Source of the DNA: Rosa chinensis
Taxonomy: Eukaryota; Streptophyta; Magnoliopsida; Rosales; Rosaceae
Assembly: GCF_002994745.2 (NCBI RefSeq)
Contig: NC_037091.1
Span: 30,630,612 to 30,694,611 of the forward strand
Direction of reading: 5' to 3'
DNA length: 64,000 bases
A program made the translations under genes and the position numbers. Below are positions 48,825 to 60,429 of this stretch, piece by piece (positions within the stretch are counted from its first letter, which is position 1; each line of letters starts with the position of its first letter). Below the pieces are notes generated by a model, which saw only the letters and a program-made list of their open reading frames with translations, was not told the origin of the DNA and made no database searches.

Positions 48825-50325
48825 ATGAGCTCGCTAGACTGAAAAGCCAAAAGGGCGGTCTAGGCAAAATGTAGAGCTAAGAAAAAAAGAAGCTTGCTAG
48901 ACTGGAAAATCGAAGGGGTGGTTTAGGCAAAATTTAGAGCAATGAACCCCAGAACTACGGCGGCTTGATACCTCAAAAGGGGTACGTAGGCAGTCTAGTC
49001 TTAAAACTAGATGCAGCCACCCAAAAGAAAAAAGAAAAAAAAATCTTTGCCTAAATCAATTGGGTGAACTACGTTTGGCTTGATTCCTTCACAGGATACG
49101 TAGGCAGTCTAGTATTAAACTAGATCCAGCCATATTTTCAAAACAATCTCTTTGTTTCCTAACATATTTTTTATATGAGATTAAACAGAGAAGCAAAGAT
49201 TGGTTCCTCAAGTTACTGTTACATGAGCATCATCAATCTTCTTTAAAATATTAGAGCATTGGGGCATTTGGTTTATTATAAATACAAGAAATTTATGCAG
49301 CCGACAAATCCAAAATGCTGTAAAAGTGACTCAATTTGCATTATTATTGTGTCCTTGTTTCAATAGAGGTATAAAAAACAGGGGGGGGTTTCCACGTGAG
49401 CAACAAAAGCTCCAAGCCTGGGTGCTCCTCTATGTTATTCTTTGTTGTACCTGTAAGCTAAATGTCCTGTTCAAAGAAACTTTGGAATGAATGACTGCAA
49501 AAGGTCATTTTTGTTGGCAACAGTGACTGGAAATAGTGCCAACAATAATAATAAAGTTCTCATCAAGTTACAGCATGGTTATATGAATGCGACACAACTC
49601 GAGGACTTTCCAAGCCCAATCATTCATACAGCTAGCTGCTAAAAAAAAAAAAAGCAAAAGCGTCAGCTCAATTCCTACATTTCTCTTGAAGTGTGATCAA
49701 CCACAAATACAGAAATCAAGCACAAAGTGCCTCCATTATTCAGCTCACTATACCTGCAAATACCTTATCAGGCTGTGAGTTTTGGTCAAGGAATCCTGGA
49801 GCAAAATTCAACAAAACTCTCTCCAATGTATTGATGAACAATTCCTGGAAACATCACCAAATACAAGAAGGAAAAATTGGGGCATGTCAATATGAATGTA
49901 AGACAAATCAATGGCTACTCAAGTACAAAACATGCTAAAAATATAAGCAAAAGCATCTGTTCAAATAAAACAAAGCAAGCAACAAGTCACCCAGCAAGTG
50001 CTTCATAATATCAGTTTTGCCCACTCTGAACAAAAAAAGAAAGAGAAGGGGGCAAGTTATGCCACCAATAGCAGATATGGGAGATTGAACAGCAATAAGC
50101 ATATCAATATTTCCTGTATAATTCATGCTATAAAGCTACTCTTGGTTCATATCGCTGATAACAAACAAACAAATGAAAAGTATCAAGTAATGGCAGCACA
50201 CAAACAGAAAATAAAGGAGCAGTTCATCAAAGGCCTCATAGGGTCTACTATAGCAGCTAATAAAGTAATACATAATGCAAAGAGACAATAAAAAAAATCA
50301 GAATTCCAAAGATGCCGGTTCTTGC
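48825..50325. other. Element C non-coding zone with two hairpin modules
   Basis: No sense gene is seen between integrase and the antisense gene. The zone contains two copies of a hairpin module at 48952-49018 and 49066-49131. The rest is AT-rich and may include the 3' end of the antisense transcript. Confidence 0.5.
48952..49131 (+). repeat. Two copies of the CTACG...CGTAGGCAG hairpin module
   Basis: Each unit has GAACTACG, a middle part TGGCTTGAT-type, ACGTAGGCAGTCTAG, and a second inverted pair (TCTAG...CTAGA) ending GCAGCC or CCAGCC. CTACG can pair with CGTAG. Four further copies are in the LTRs of C (22004-22069, 22180-22246, 57091-57157, 57268-57333). Confidence 0.8.
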
Positions 50326-53300
50326 CTAGAGCTTCTGCTTAAGCTGTTGACCAAACGACTTCAAAGTGTCTATTAGCTTCTCAAGCTCCTCTTGCCGGAC
50401 TTTAAATAAGCTCTGGACATTCTTAAATTCTCCAAGTTTATCCTCTCGAGCCTCAATCCTTGCCCGACGAAGCTCTTCATCTAGCTTGTTTTGACGCTCA
50501 AGAGAAGCATCAGACCAGCTTATTTTCTTTTCAAGGTGACTTTTTTGCAATCTCATAATCCTTGCGCAGCCGTTGAGCTTTCTCTTCTACCTCAATAATA
50601 CTTCGTTCGGTGGCCTTTAAACTTTCAAGTTCCTGATTAAGGCTCAATAATTCCGAATCAAGGACTTTCTTGGCAGCTTGACACTTTTTATGGTTTTGAA
50701 TTAACTCCTTGATGCGCTCAATGTCCAATCCATAATCTTTCTCAATAATGCTCATGTCTTGAGAAAGCTGAGCTTCCAAGTCAAAGGTTAGATAAACTTT
50801 TGCAGCAAACCACTCAAATCTATCCTTTCCAGGGCCGAGGGTCTTGAACATCAACTCCAATACATCAAATGTTTTTGAGACTTCGTCCTGGCAATCAAGA
50901 ATTGCCCCAAATGATTGAGATGAATTCAGTTTATCTAGGATTTGTTGTATCTCGGCGATGATAAAATCCCTCCGGTGTTCATTCAATCCTTCACCGAAAA
51001 TTCCATGCATAGTCGATGTAGCCTCAGTGGGTGAGCTAATATCTTCACCAATATGCTCGGAGGCATTGGAATTGATAGGTTCAGTGGCTCCACTAGCAGA
51101 GTCATGGTTGTCTTCGATTTGGATATTGAAGTCCCTTAATTTAGGCTCTGGTTGTTGTTTAGAAAGCTTTGTCTCTAGAACTGGAGCCTCTGATAATGGC
51201 TCTATATCGCATTCCTTTGCCGCTGATTCCCTTGTCCTCGCCTCCAAGTCATTTGGATGGGGCTCAAGATCTGGATCATTTGATGTTGAAGCTCGTACTA
51301 CTACTGATTTTAGCTTCGGGATAATGATTTCATCACTAATATGGAAGGCAACACCATCATCCCTTGGAGAAAAGTGACCATCAGCCATATCGCCTCCAAG
51401 GTTATCATCCATATCATCTCCAAGGTTGTTGTACTCTTCATAACGACTCCGTTTGTAATCTCTAACTGCATCCCTGTCAGAAGGCAGCTTTGTGTGAGCC
51501 TCTAAATTCATGCTTTCACTAATTTTATGATTCTTCCTTCGTCGTCAAGATGTCTTTTGATGATTACCCAACCCAGCATTTTCAGAGGCCCCTCTAATGG
51601 GTAAAGACTCCCCAAACTGAGCCTTCGGCTTACCTCTGTTAGGAAACAAAATTTCTTTTGGCGCAAAACAAAATTCTTGTATGTGTCCTATCACAAAGAT
51701 GTCATTTTTTCTTTCAAGAGGACGTTTCGTCAAAGTCAAGTAAATAGTGGACACAGATTTACCTAAGTACTGTCCGCATGCTCTCATCCACACCTACAAT
51801 ATGTCCAGGTGCATATTCCATTGTATGTAGAGCAAGGAATGTAAAATCTAGCACCAGTGTCAGTTTGGTAAAGGGAGTGTTGTGCCTTTGCTAGGTCTTC
51901 AATACAACAGCATTCACGCTTGGCAAGACCGAAGTGCAGTTTATTTGAAGGGACCCCTTGATCAAAACCAAACTGACGTGCAAATCTATTTGGGTAATAT
52001 GGTTCCAGCCAAAGATTATTACCCATTCTCACAGGAAGCAGTGTTGAACGCATACAAATGAGCAGCTCAAATTCCTCATCTGTCAAATTCTTATCATCAC
52101 ACAAGAAGCGCCCATCATTTTCAATAAATGGACTAGGGCGATAATTCACATATTGATCAGTTATAAAGACAATCCGGGTGGAGGAAATGTCTAACTCTTT
52201 AGCTTCTATACCAACATACCTTGCTAAGTGAGGAAGACCTTGCAGAAGCTCGCTGTCAGCATGAGACTTATATAAACAAGGGAAATATTCACCAAGCCAA
52301 CCAATGACATAGTGAGCAGGAAAGCATGCATAGGAATCACTGGGCCCTTTTGGATGAGTGACAGTTGTCTGAAGTCCATGGTAAATATAGCCCAGTACCG
52401 TTGGTGCAAGAGAAATTCTAACCACTTGTGCCATTAAGCAAGCCATGTAAAAAGTTTCTAGCCTGATTCTAGAACAATCACATGGCAAAACAAATCTACT
52501 AAGCCAAAATGCTAGAAAGGCAGCTAGCTTTCCTTCCCTTAAAAATTTTGAGGCTGGTAGTCTACGAGCAATCTTTCCAGGATAAGGTGCTCGTTTGCGA
52601 TTTTCGCAGTAAGCAGCATACAAAAGTTGCCTCCAATAAAAATGATTGAGCCATTGATCCCAATAAACAAAATCCCTCTTATGAAAAGAACATAGCTCAG
52701 AATGGATGCATAAAAGATCATTAATGGTAGACAGAAATTGTCCACCATCAGATAGCTCTTCATTGACAGGAACAAATTCCTCATACGAAACACCCAAAAT
52801 CAGTAATCCTCCAATAAGTTTCAAGTCACGTAGGGTTATTCCCATTTCCCCATTCCCATGATGAAGGGTGTTTGTTAAAGGCCCCCACAGCTCAATGAAT
52901 GCCCTCCATGAGTTTGGAGAGTAATGGTAAGGGAAGAGGGATATAGCAACGACACCATAAATGTCTGCATTTCCCAAAGTACTTTTGAACTCATTCATTA
53001 TAGTCTCTGTCCATTCCATTACACCAATTTCAAAAGAAGCGTGGCCCCGAAATTCGAGGTGAGATTTCCAATCTCGTTTTTCCACAAGCATCCTGTGAAG
53101 AGCAGGGTAAAAAGTTTCAAGTGGTATAAATGAGCAATCATCTGGATCATTGTTAACTTTCTCCAATGTACGAGCTTCAAAAAGTGCCCCATAAGTCCGG
53201 CAAGTCTTGATGACTTGATCTTCAGAATTTTGATCAAAAGTCAAGTACCCGGAATGCACTCGTGTCTCAACAACCCAAGTAACTCTACTGGTGGGGGAAA

Positions 53301-53424
53301 TTTTGACTGGAATTAACTTCAAAAATGAGGATCTCTCATATTCCATACCTCGGTCAAGTACTTTCCCGTGCGAGTCAAGAGCTCGTTCATTACAAATATG
53401 TCCAGCTGCATCCATTACCTGCAA
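50326..53424 (-). pseudogene. Antisense gene of element C: plant mobile domain protein with coiled-coil tail
   Basis: The minus-strand frame 53424-51784 (546 codons) matches the aminotransferase-like plant mobile domain (PMD, PF10536): GVMEWTETIMNEF, DIYGVVAISLF, WRAFIELWGPLTNTLHHGNGEMGITLRDLKLIGGL and WRQLLYAAYCENRKRAPYP. A frameshift near 51786 leads into 51793-51545 (GQYLGKSVSTIYLTLTKRP). One TGA at 51542-51544 follows, then the same frame runs 51541-50531 with an acidic linker and coiled coil. After a shift in an A-run near 50545 a last coiled-coil piece ends at 50326. Just before the ATG the minus strand reads TTTGAATTGCAG, a possible splice acceptor. PMD proteins of hosts act in gene silencing; the role here is unknown. 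Confidence 0.8.
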
Positions 53425-53460
53425 TTCAAATACATGAATGAATCAGTTACTTAATATCAT

Positions 53461-53511
53461 TCAAGCTTTGCACGGGTAAAGTGATTTCACGCACAAAGCT
53501 TGAGGGGGCAT
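53461..53511 (+). other. Polypurine tract of C with adjacent stem-loop
   Basis: TCAAGCTTTG (53461-53470) and CAAAGCTTGA (53494-53503) form a perfect 10-bp stem. Its 23-base loop contains a second small stem, GTGA-TT-TCAC. The 3' arm runs straight into GAGGGGGCAT and the LTR starts at 53512. Confidence 0.75.
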
Positions 53512-56500
53512 TGTTGAAACCAAAAAAAAAAGGTAGATAATAAAAAAGGACTGAAAATGCGTGAAGGTCAATTGCCCACAATTTCACACGAGCTTATCAA
53601 GTATTAGAGTTTGATTGCAACTGATGCACGGTAACTCCCTAATAGGGGTCATAGCTATCTTTTGGTGTTTCATCGCATGTCAAATACAAGAGTCTCTCTT
53701 AAACTCAACCATATCGTCAGTACACTATATAAGAAGCCAAGAAGGCCATACAAAAAAAGAAGAGAAAAAAACAAAAGCAGAAGGAGAAGGAAAGCAAAGG
53801 AGACAGAAGAAGCCGCAACGTGTTCCATAGGAATCAAAGGTGGAGAATCCGCCTCTTTATGGTTTTACCACTTTCAAAGCTCCGGTGGCGGTAGCTTTCG
53901 GTGCCAATACTGTTTCAGAGCTTCATTTGGCGTGCCTTAGGGTGCCGAAACTACTTTCGAAGCTCCGGTGGCAGTGCCTACGGTGCCAATACTGTTTCAG
54001 AACTTCGACTCGGTGTGCCTTAGGGGTCATAGCTATCTTTTGGTGTTTCATCGCATGTCAAATACAAGAGTCTCTCTTAAACTCAACCATATCGTTAGTA
54101 CACTATATAAGAAGCCAAGAAGGCCATACAAAAAAGAAGAGAAAAAAATAAAAGCAGAAGGAGAAGGAAAGCAAAGGAGACAGATGAAGCCGCAACGTGT
54201 TCCATAGGAATCAAAGGTGGAGAATCCGTCTCTTTATGGTTTTACCAGTTTCAAAGCTCCGGTGGCGGTAGCTTTCGGTGCCAATACTGTTTCAGAGCTT
54301 CATTTGGCGTGCCTTAGGGTGCCGAAACTACTTTCGAAGCTCCGGTGGCGGTGCCTACGGTGCCAATGCTGTTTCAGAACTTCGACTCGGTGTGCCTTAG
54401 GGGTCATAGCTATCTTTTGGTGTTTCATCGCATGTCAAATACAAGAGTCTCTCTTAAACTCAACCATATCGTTAGTACACTATATAAGAAGCCAAGAAGG
54501 CCATACAAAAAAAGAAGAGAAAAAAACAAAAGCAGAAGGAGAAGGAAAGCAAAGGAGACAGAAGAAGCCGCAACGTGTTCCATAGGAATCAAAGGTGGAG
54601 AATCCGTCTCTTTATGGTTTTACCACTTTCAAAGCTCCGGTGGCGGTAGCTTTCGGTGCCAATACTGTTTCAGAGCTTCATTCGGCGTGCCTTACGGTGC
54701 CGAAACTACTTTCGAAGCTCTGGTGGCTGTGCCTACAGTGCCAATACTGTTTCAGAACTTCGACTCGGTGTGCCTTAGGGTGCCGAAACTGCTTTCAAAG
54801 CTTTGGTGGCGGTGCCTTACGGTGCCAATACTGTTTCAGAACTTTGACACGGCGTGCCTTAGGGTGCCCATATTATCCTCAAGTTTTGGCTTTTTAATAC
54901 ACCAAACTGACAGAGGGTCCTTTGTGAATCACCATAGGGTCGTGGTTCAATATAAAAATGAATACAAGAACTCTGTCAATTCCACTTAAACACCACATAT
55001 AACTCCTCCCTGCACCTTTTCAAAACTCCATAGCCAAAAAGAGCCAGTCCCAACCCCCATTCCAAAATACCTATTCTAAATAAACCGATGGGTAAACAAA
55101 AAGAAAGCCTTACCCTGGAGTTTGAATCCCGGAGTTCTGATACTTGGCTACACTATAGTTGCTCTTCTCGCATCCACCTGCAAAAACATGGAAATAGGCT
55201 ATCAAAATAAATACAATTCTGCAGCAGACTTTAAATTTAATGTCTACAAATAAGTTGAAACAGCTAATACTCTAAAGAAGAAACTCACCTTTAGAATGCT
55301 GTGACTATTATCACCTGGTCCGACTTGAGCCTGCACAAGAAATAAACTTGTTAAAGTTAAATACAAGCTTTGAAGCATTTAATTCCAAGAACAAAGCCAA
55401 AATAGCCAAAGAGACAGTCTGAGGCTTTTAACATTAAAAGATGACAAACAAGAAAGAAAGCTGGGCAGTGGGATTGCAAGGCAGGTCACAGGTTGTCAAA
55501 ACTAATCACACTCTTTGTGGCAGCCAATTCCAAGACAAGTCAGATGGACAGGTTCTTATATTTGCAAATGGTCGAGACAACCAAATGAGACAGACCAAGA
55601 CTTGATCTCAAGGGATGACAAGTATGTGTTTGTGGGTGCAGTGTGTCAAGATAAGAATTTGCAAACTACAAAGCCCAATTATGTGCATAAGTTTGGTAGC
55701 ATTCGTCATCCAAAAAGCTTTGAAGCGGTGTCAAAAAAAAAAGTAGTGAAAGTCTAGCGGTGGACTGATAAGAACCAACTTGAAGGTCTCATTGGAGACA
55801 ATTTGGCTCATTGTTCATCAAAAATGTGTTGAAAGTGCACTATCATTCAAGGCATATTCCAAAGCCAAATTAAATGTATTCAAGGAGAGGCCAACAAGTC
55901 CTGAACCAATATTATTGCAAGAAATATTCGAGAGGTGCAAACATGAGAAAGTAGAGGAAAAAATATCTTGGTTTGTGATCTTACAACCAAAGTATGAATG
56001 TTTAATTAATCATGCATTCTCTCTGTGCAAAGTGTGCTGTGTGCAATAACACCACAAAGAAGAAAAGACAAAAAGAAGCAAAATTAGTAATAAAAAAAAA
56101 GAGCTAGTCTTCACTTCCAAACCAGACGCACCAAAACGAAACCAATGAAACCAATATTGGGAGTCCAGAGGCTTTGATTACCGGACCATGATGAGATGTA
56201 AAGTTTCCCCTGTAACGCCAAAAAAAAAAAAAAGGTTAATCGCAGGGACTTATCAGTGGGAGGAAGGATTCCCTCTTCAAAATTATGCTCATAAATGCAC
56301 CTGAAAAGTCAAAGGTAGGATTATTGCTTTCGCAACCCAAAGTGTACCATTGCCTTGTTCGACCTCACAACACCAGAAAACAATATTCAATTCCCCGAGT
56401 CGCCGATGAGAAGGACCAAGAAGAAAATTTCAGTTTTGTTGTACACAAATCAAACAAAGGAGTGAAATGAAGGATGAAATCCTCACCCAGTTTGTGTGCA

Positions 56501-57533
56501 GAAATCTCAATTGCAGGCTCTGAAATCCTCCTTGGGCAAGAATATAGTTGTGATTCTATCTTCAATCCCATCTCCAAGTTGATTTCGATCTTCAAATCCA
56601 TCTTTGATTCGACTCACCAAGAATGACATTCCAAGCTCGTATTTGCTTGGGTTTGGGGACGGTGGAAATTGAAGCTGAGCAGTTGTGAGGAAAGAACAAG
56701 TAAAAAGAATAATAAGTGAAGAAAAAATAGCAGTTGGGCCTCTGTGAGCCTTTGGGCCTTTTAGAAGTATTTCTGATGCCCAAAATAAAAGTTTATGCAT
56801 GTCTTCGGATTCTAAAATCGAGACTCAGAGTTCACTCAGTGCATCGAAGGTCCTCGTATTAAGTTTGGGGTCAAGAAAGCTTCATGAATCGAGGAATATG
56901 ATTCGCAAGGATACAAAAGAAGCCCAATTCAAAATTTGGGCCCATTGGAAGAATTCGGCAAAGAATGACGCTATGGGTTCCATTTCCAAATACCTAGGCT
57001 TTGGTTTCGTAAAAAAATGCTCCGAAACCTAAAAAAAAAAATATCCTTTTGGTACAAAACCAAGAAAAATCCCAAATTCCCAAAATGTATGAACTACAAT
57101 GGTTTGATCCCTTTAAAGGGTATGTAGGCAATCTAGATTTAAATCTGGATGCAATCATAACTTAAACCGAATCCCTGGTTCTTTTAAAACCAAATTCACT
57201 TAAACACCTAACCAAAATTGTTTCAATAGGTCATCTACCTATTGAAACTCTAAAGCCACAAAAACTTGAGCTACGAGTGGCTTGATCCCTTCCGGGGTAT
57301 GTAGGCAGCCTATAAAACAACCCAAGTGCAGCCGCAATTTTTCACAAACACACATTTCTCATATGTTAACTTTGTACTTGGAATCAAAGGGTTTTCCCTT
57401 AAAGTGAGGAATTGTAATTAAGAGATTATTGTTATCTTGAATGGGTCGAACCTGACATAATAAAAGCTCTGATTTGTCAATAAGATAGAGCGAAATTGTG
57501 TTGGGTATATTAATTTACAATTTTTGCTCAACA
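53512..57533 (+). repeat. 3' LTR of element C
   Basis: About 4,020 bp, from TGTTGAAACC to GCTCAACA. It contains a threefold tandem repeat of 378 bp (53645-54780) where the 5' LTR has one copy. It also has about 82-bp sub-repeats in each unit, and two copies of the hairpin module near its end. Reading frames of 70-214 codons in it are produced by the repeats and carry no domain. Confidence 0.88.
53645..54780 (+). repeat. Triplicated 378-bp promoter segment
   Basis: Units start with GGGGTCATAGC at 53645, 54023 and 54400. Each has a TATA box (CACTATATAAG) at about 53723, 54101 and 54479, followed by an A/G-rich stretch and repeats of GGTGGCGGT...GGTGCCAATACTGTTTCAG with about 82-bp spacing. Confidence 0.85.
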
Positions 57534-58330
57534 GAAACCTAAAGTATTTTCTGGGCATTGAGGTAGCAAGGGGGAGAAGTGGAATCTTCTTATGCCAACC
57601 GAAGTATGTTCTGGACCTTCTGACTGAAACAAGTTTGTTAGATTGCAGACCCATTGACACAACTATTGAGCAAAATCACAAGTTGGTAGAGTATCCTGAT
57701 CAAGTTTCTACAGATAGGGCTAGATATCAAAGATTGATTGGAAGATTAATTTACTTGTCCCATACCAAACTAGATGTAGCATATGCAGTTAGTGTAGTGA
57801 GTCAGTTCATGCACAACCCAAGTGAGGCTCATATGGATGCCGTTGTGAGAATTTGAAGATATTTAAAGACTGCACCAGGGAAAGGTCTGATGTTTTCTAA
57901 ACATAATCACCTGGAGAAGAGTGGATTTACTTATGCAGATTGGGCTAGCTGTATTACTGACTGGAGATCTACTTCAGGGTACTTTACATTTGTAGGAGGA
58001 AACTTGGTTACTTGGAGAAGTAAAAAGCAAAAGGTGGTAGCAAGGTCTAGTGCTGAAGCAGAGTATAGAGGGATAGATCATGGAGTTTGTGAGCTACAAT
58101 GGCTGCGTAATTTATTGCGTGACTTAGGGTTCAAACCTAAGCAAGCCATGAAGTTACACAGTGATAATAAGGCAGCAATTGATATATCACAAAATCCGGT
58201 ACAACATGATTGTACCAAGCATGTGAAAGTTGATAGGCACTTTATTAAGGAGAAGCTAGACGCGAAGTTAATTGACTTTATGTTGCCTCTGAAAATCACC
58301 TCGGCCTATACAGTCAAGGGATCAAGGAAC
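57534..58330 (+). pseudogene. Copia RT end and RNase H
   Basis: Immediately after the LTR of C a copia frame starts inside RT: LKYFLGIEVAR, FLCQPKYVLDLL, YQRLIGRLIYLSHTKLDVAYAV. A TGA at 57854-57856 interrupts it. The same frame continues with the copia RNase H: TYADWASCITDWRSTSGY (Asp), VVARSSAEAEYR (Glu) and LHSDNKAAIDIS (Asp), VDRHFIKEKLD. It becomes unrecognisable after about 58330. It could be the other half of copia H, but the integrase and first half of RT that should lie between are absent. Confidence 0.8.
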
Positions 58331-59573
58331 AAATGTCCTTCTCGATGAATACATTGTGGAGCATGCCGGCACACGGCCAGAAGGCCAAATGTGCAATTGT
58401 AGGTGTAGTGGATGTAGATCTGACTTATCAAGCAATTCTTAGCCGAGGAAGAAACTTATTCTCGGTTGATAGTTCGATACCTCTAGATTAAGGACTTGAT
58501 GGCTGAAGGTCGGGTGAGTTTGGTGTGGTCGTGAGAGTATGAGTAAATATGAACTGTCTGGTCACAGGGCTTAGGTCAATTAGATCCCAGTAATAACAAG
58601 TAACTGAAAAGGAGAACTTGTAACGAATGAAATCTTTAAGATTAATAGCTACTATGCAACTACGAACAATAAATAGCACGATCAAACAAGTAAAGCATAA
58701 AGATAATAAGGAGCAAATAAAAGATAATAACAATGAAACTGAAATATGGAATGACTGAAAATTATTAACTATTGTTTGAAAGAAAACAAAGAGAATAATT
58801 CAAAATCGATACTAGACTACAAGGAAAGTAAAGTAACTGAAATTGTAACTAGCAGAGCAAACTAACTAAAGAACAAGCAGAAATTCTACCTAAACAAAAG
58901 GTAAGACGAAAACAAGAAAAGCTTGATGGCTTGAGTTTCTGGAGTTGTGTCTGATGTCTTCTGTAGATGCTTCTATTTATATTGGCTGCTCTATGACTTG
59001 AACTGATCTCTTGGATTTTTGAAATTGAGTGGAATTCGGCCTCCTCTTGGCTCCATGGCTCTATCTTGATTTGGCTCCAATACTTATCGTCGGCTGACTT
59101 GACGCTGGATTCTATCTTGATCGGCTCTGAAGGTCATCATCAACTACTGTAATTAATCTTGAAGTAGACTATCTTGGATTGAACTCTCCTTATCCGCTAA
59201 CGAACTTCAATTCGACTGAAATACTAGATCCCACCTCATCTTTATCATTTATCATCTTACTTTATTGATTAGCTATTATCCTCCCAAGTTGAGTTCGAGT
59301 TGGAAACTGACTAGAATGACTTGAACAATCGGCCGATGGGCTTTTAGATAATAAATCTCTTTTTCGAATTGATGACTACAGGCCAGCCGATAACTAAAAG
59401 CCTGACTATTATCTGACTCAACTTGGACTAACCAAAGTGTCCAATTATTCATCGGCCACCATTTCTGGTTACCAGCCCAAATACTTGTTGAGCGGCTCAT
59501 TGTAATTAGAAATCATTCAATAACTATGCACATTAGCTACGTCCGAGTGGCCATGCAAATGTGGGAACAAACA
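58331..59573 (-). repeat. Probable LTR of minus-strand element I (left edge uncertain)
   Basis: No gene is seen. On the minus strand a TATA box with CCAAT-like flank (CCAATATAAATAGAAGC) is at 58970-58986. At 59573 the minus strand starts TGTTTGTTCCC directly after a poly-G tract, as an LTR does after its polypurine tract. The left edge is probably near 58490, where copia-like sequence has faded, but I cannot place it. Confidence 0.45.
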
Positions 59574-59641
59574 TTCCCCCCCCCCCCCCCCCCCAAGTTT
59601 CTTAAGCATCGGCGAATGTCGCCAAGTGGTTGAGAAATTTG
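59574..59641 (-). other. Poly-C/poly-G tract with stem-loop, first copy
   Basis: A run of about 20 C is followed by CAAGTTTCT (59594-59602), GGCGA-ATG-TCGCC (59611-59623) and AGAAATTTG (59633-59641). The outer stem is 9 bp with one mismatch and the inner stem is perfect. On the minus strand the structure precedes a G tract and a TG start, so it fits a polypurine tract. Confidence 0.55.
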
Positions 59642-60429
59642 AGTCAACTTGGCCTCCTAATCGACTTCTAAAAAATCATGAGTTTATGTCCCTCACTACC
59701 TCCATGATTGTCTTGGTCAAACGAGATCTTCGGAAACCGACTAAATTGGCGAACCAAATTTAGTGGCCGAAATCCGAGTTAATAAGTTGACTATACCAAT
59801 GCTCTAGTAAGTTAAGTAATGGGACAACTTGAAAAAATGAAATTCGAGTAGGTAAGTGAGTTGTTCGTTAGTAAGCCAAACCAAGTTAAGTAGGACAACA
59901 CAGAAATATAGCTTTTGGTGGCCAACAATTCAATAGATACAAGGAAGCCAATGACTATTAAGTTTCAAATCGGCCAACAGAAGAGCGAGTAGGCAAATCA
60001 GCTAACGAAGGCCAACAATTAATTTACTCGAGTTTAGCCGATTGATAGAACTTGAGTTGGTCAACAAGTGAGAGTGGCTCATGGAAGACGACAATTGAAA
60101 AATGCTAAGTATCAGCCAACAAACAAAAAATATCACAAGAAAGCCAATTTGTAGCTCATGTTGGCTAACACATGAAAAACCTTAAGTTGGCTATTAAAGG
60201 AGTGGCTAGTGGGAGCCAACACATGAAAAATCTCAAGGAAGCCAACAAAGCTATTTTGGATAAGCCAACTCATGAAAAAGTTCAAGTTGGCCAAAGTAAG
60301 GAGGAGTAAGCCAACACATGAAAAATCTCAGGTTGGCCAATGAGCCCAAGTGAGGAAGAGTAAGCCAACAAGGGAGTTCAAATTTTTAAGTTGGCCAAAT
60401 GCATGAGGAAATTCAAGGCAGCTAACACA
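59642..60429. other. Element I: non-coding, with scattered AAGTTGGCCAAC motifs
   Basis: No gene. The words GCCAAC, AAGTTGGC and ATGAAAAA recur irregularly and become a regular array further right, which suggests a decayed older part of the same array. Confidence 0.5.

Larger units (their letters stand above)
17492..57533 (+). mobile_element. Element C: very large Tat-lineage Ty3/gypsy retrotransposon with antisense PMD gene
   Basis: The plus-strand order is 5' LTR, primer site 22453-22472, ORF/gag, protease, RT, two RNase H domains, integrase, a non-coding zone, a gene on the opposite strand (50326-53424), hairpin plus polypurine tract, and 3' LTR. LTR ends are TGTTGA and TCAACA. The second, archaeal-type RNase H is the hallmark of the Tat lineage. 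Subtracting insertions G, D and E leaves about 20 kb, in the size range of Ogre-type elements. Flanks TTAAA (17487-17491) and GAAAC (57534-57538) do not match, and both are copia sequence from different parts of pol, so the ends may derive from recombination. All sense genes carry stops or shifts. Confidence 0.85.

Noticed and set aside
50326..53424. PMD gene as an ordinary host gene
   Set aside because: It sits between integrase and the polypurine tract of C, inside the LTR pair, and a similar arrangement recurs at 58490-61700. A captured element gene is more likely, though host origin long ago is expected.
59574..59593. Poly-C tract as a sequencing or assembly artefact
   Set aside because: Length may be inaccurate, but a second tract with the same hairpin downstream occurs at 60895, so the feature itself appears real.
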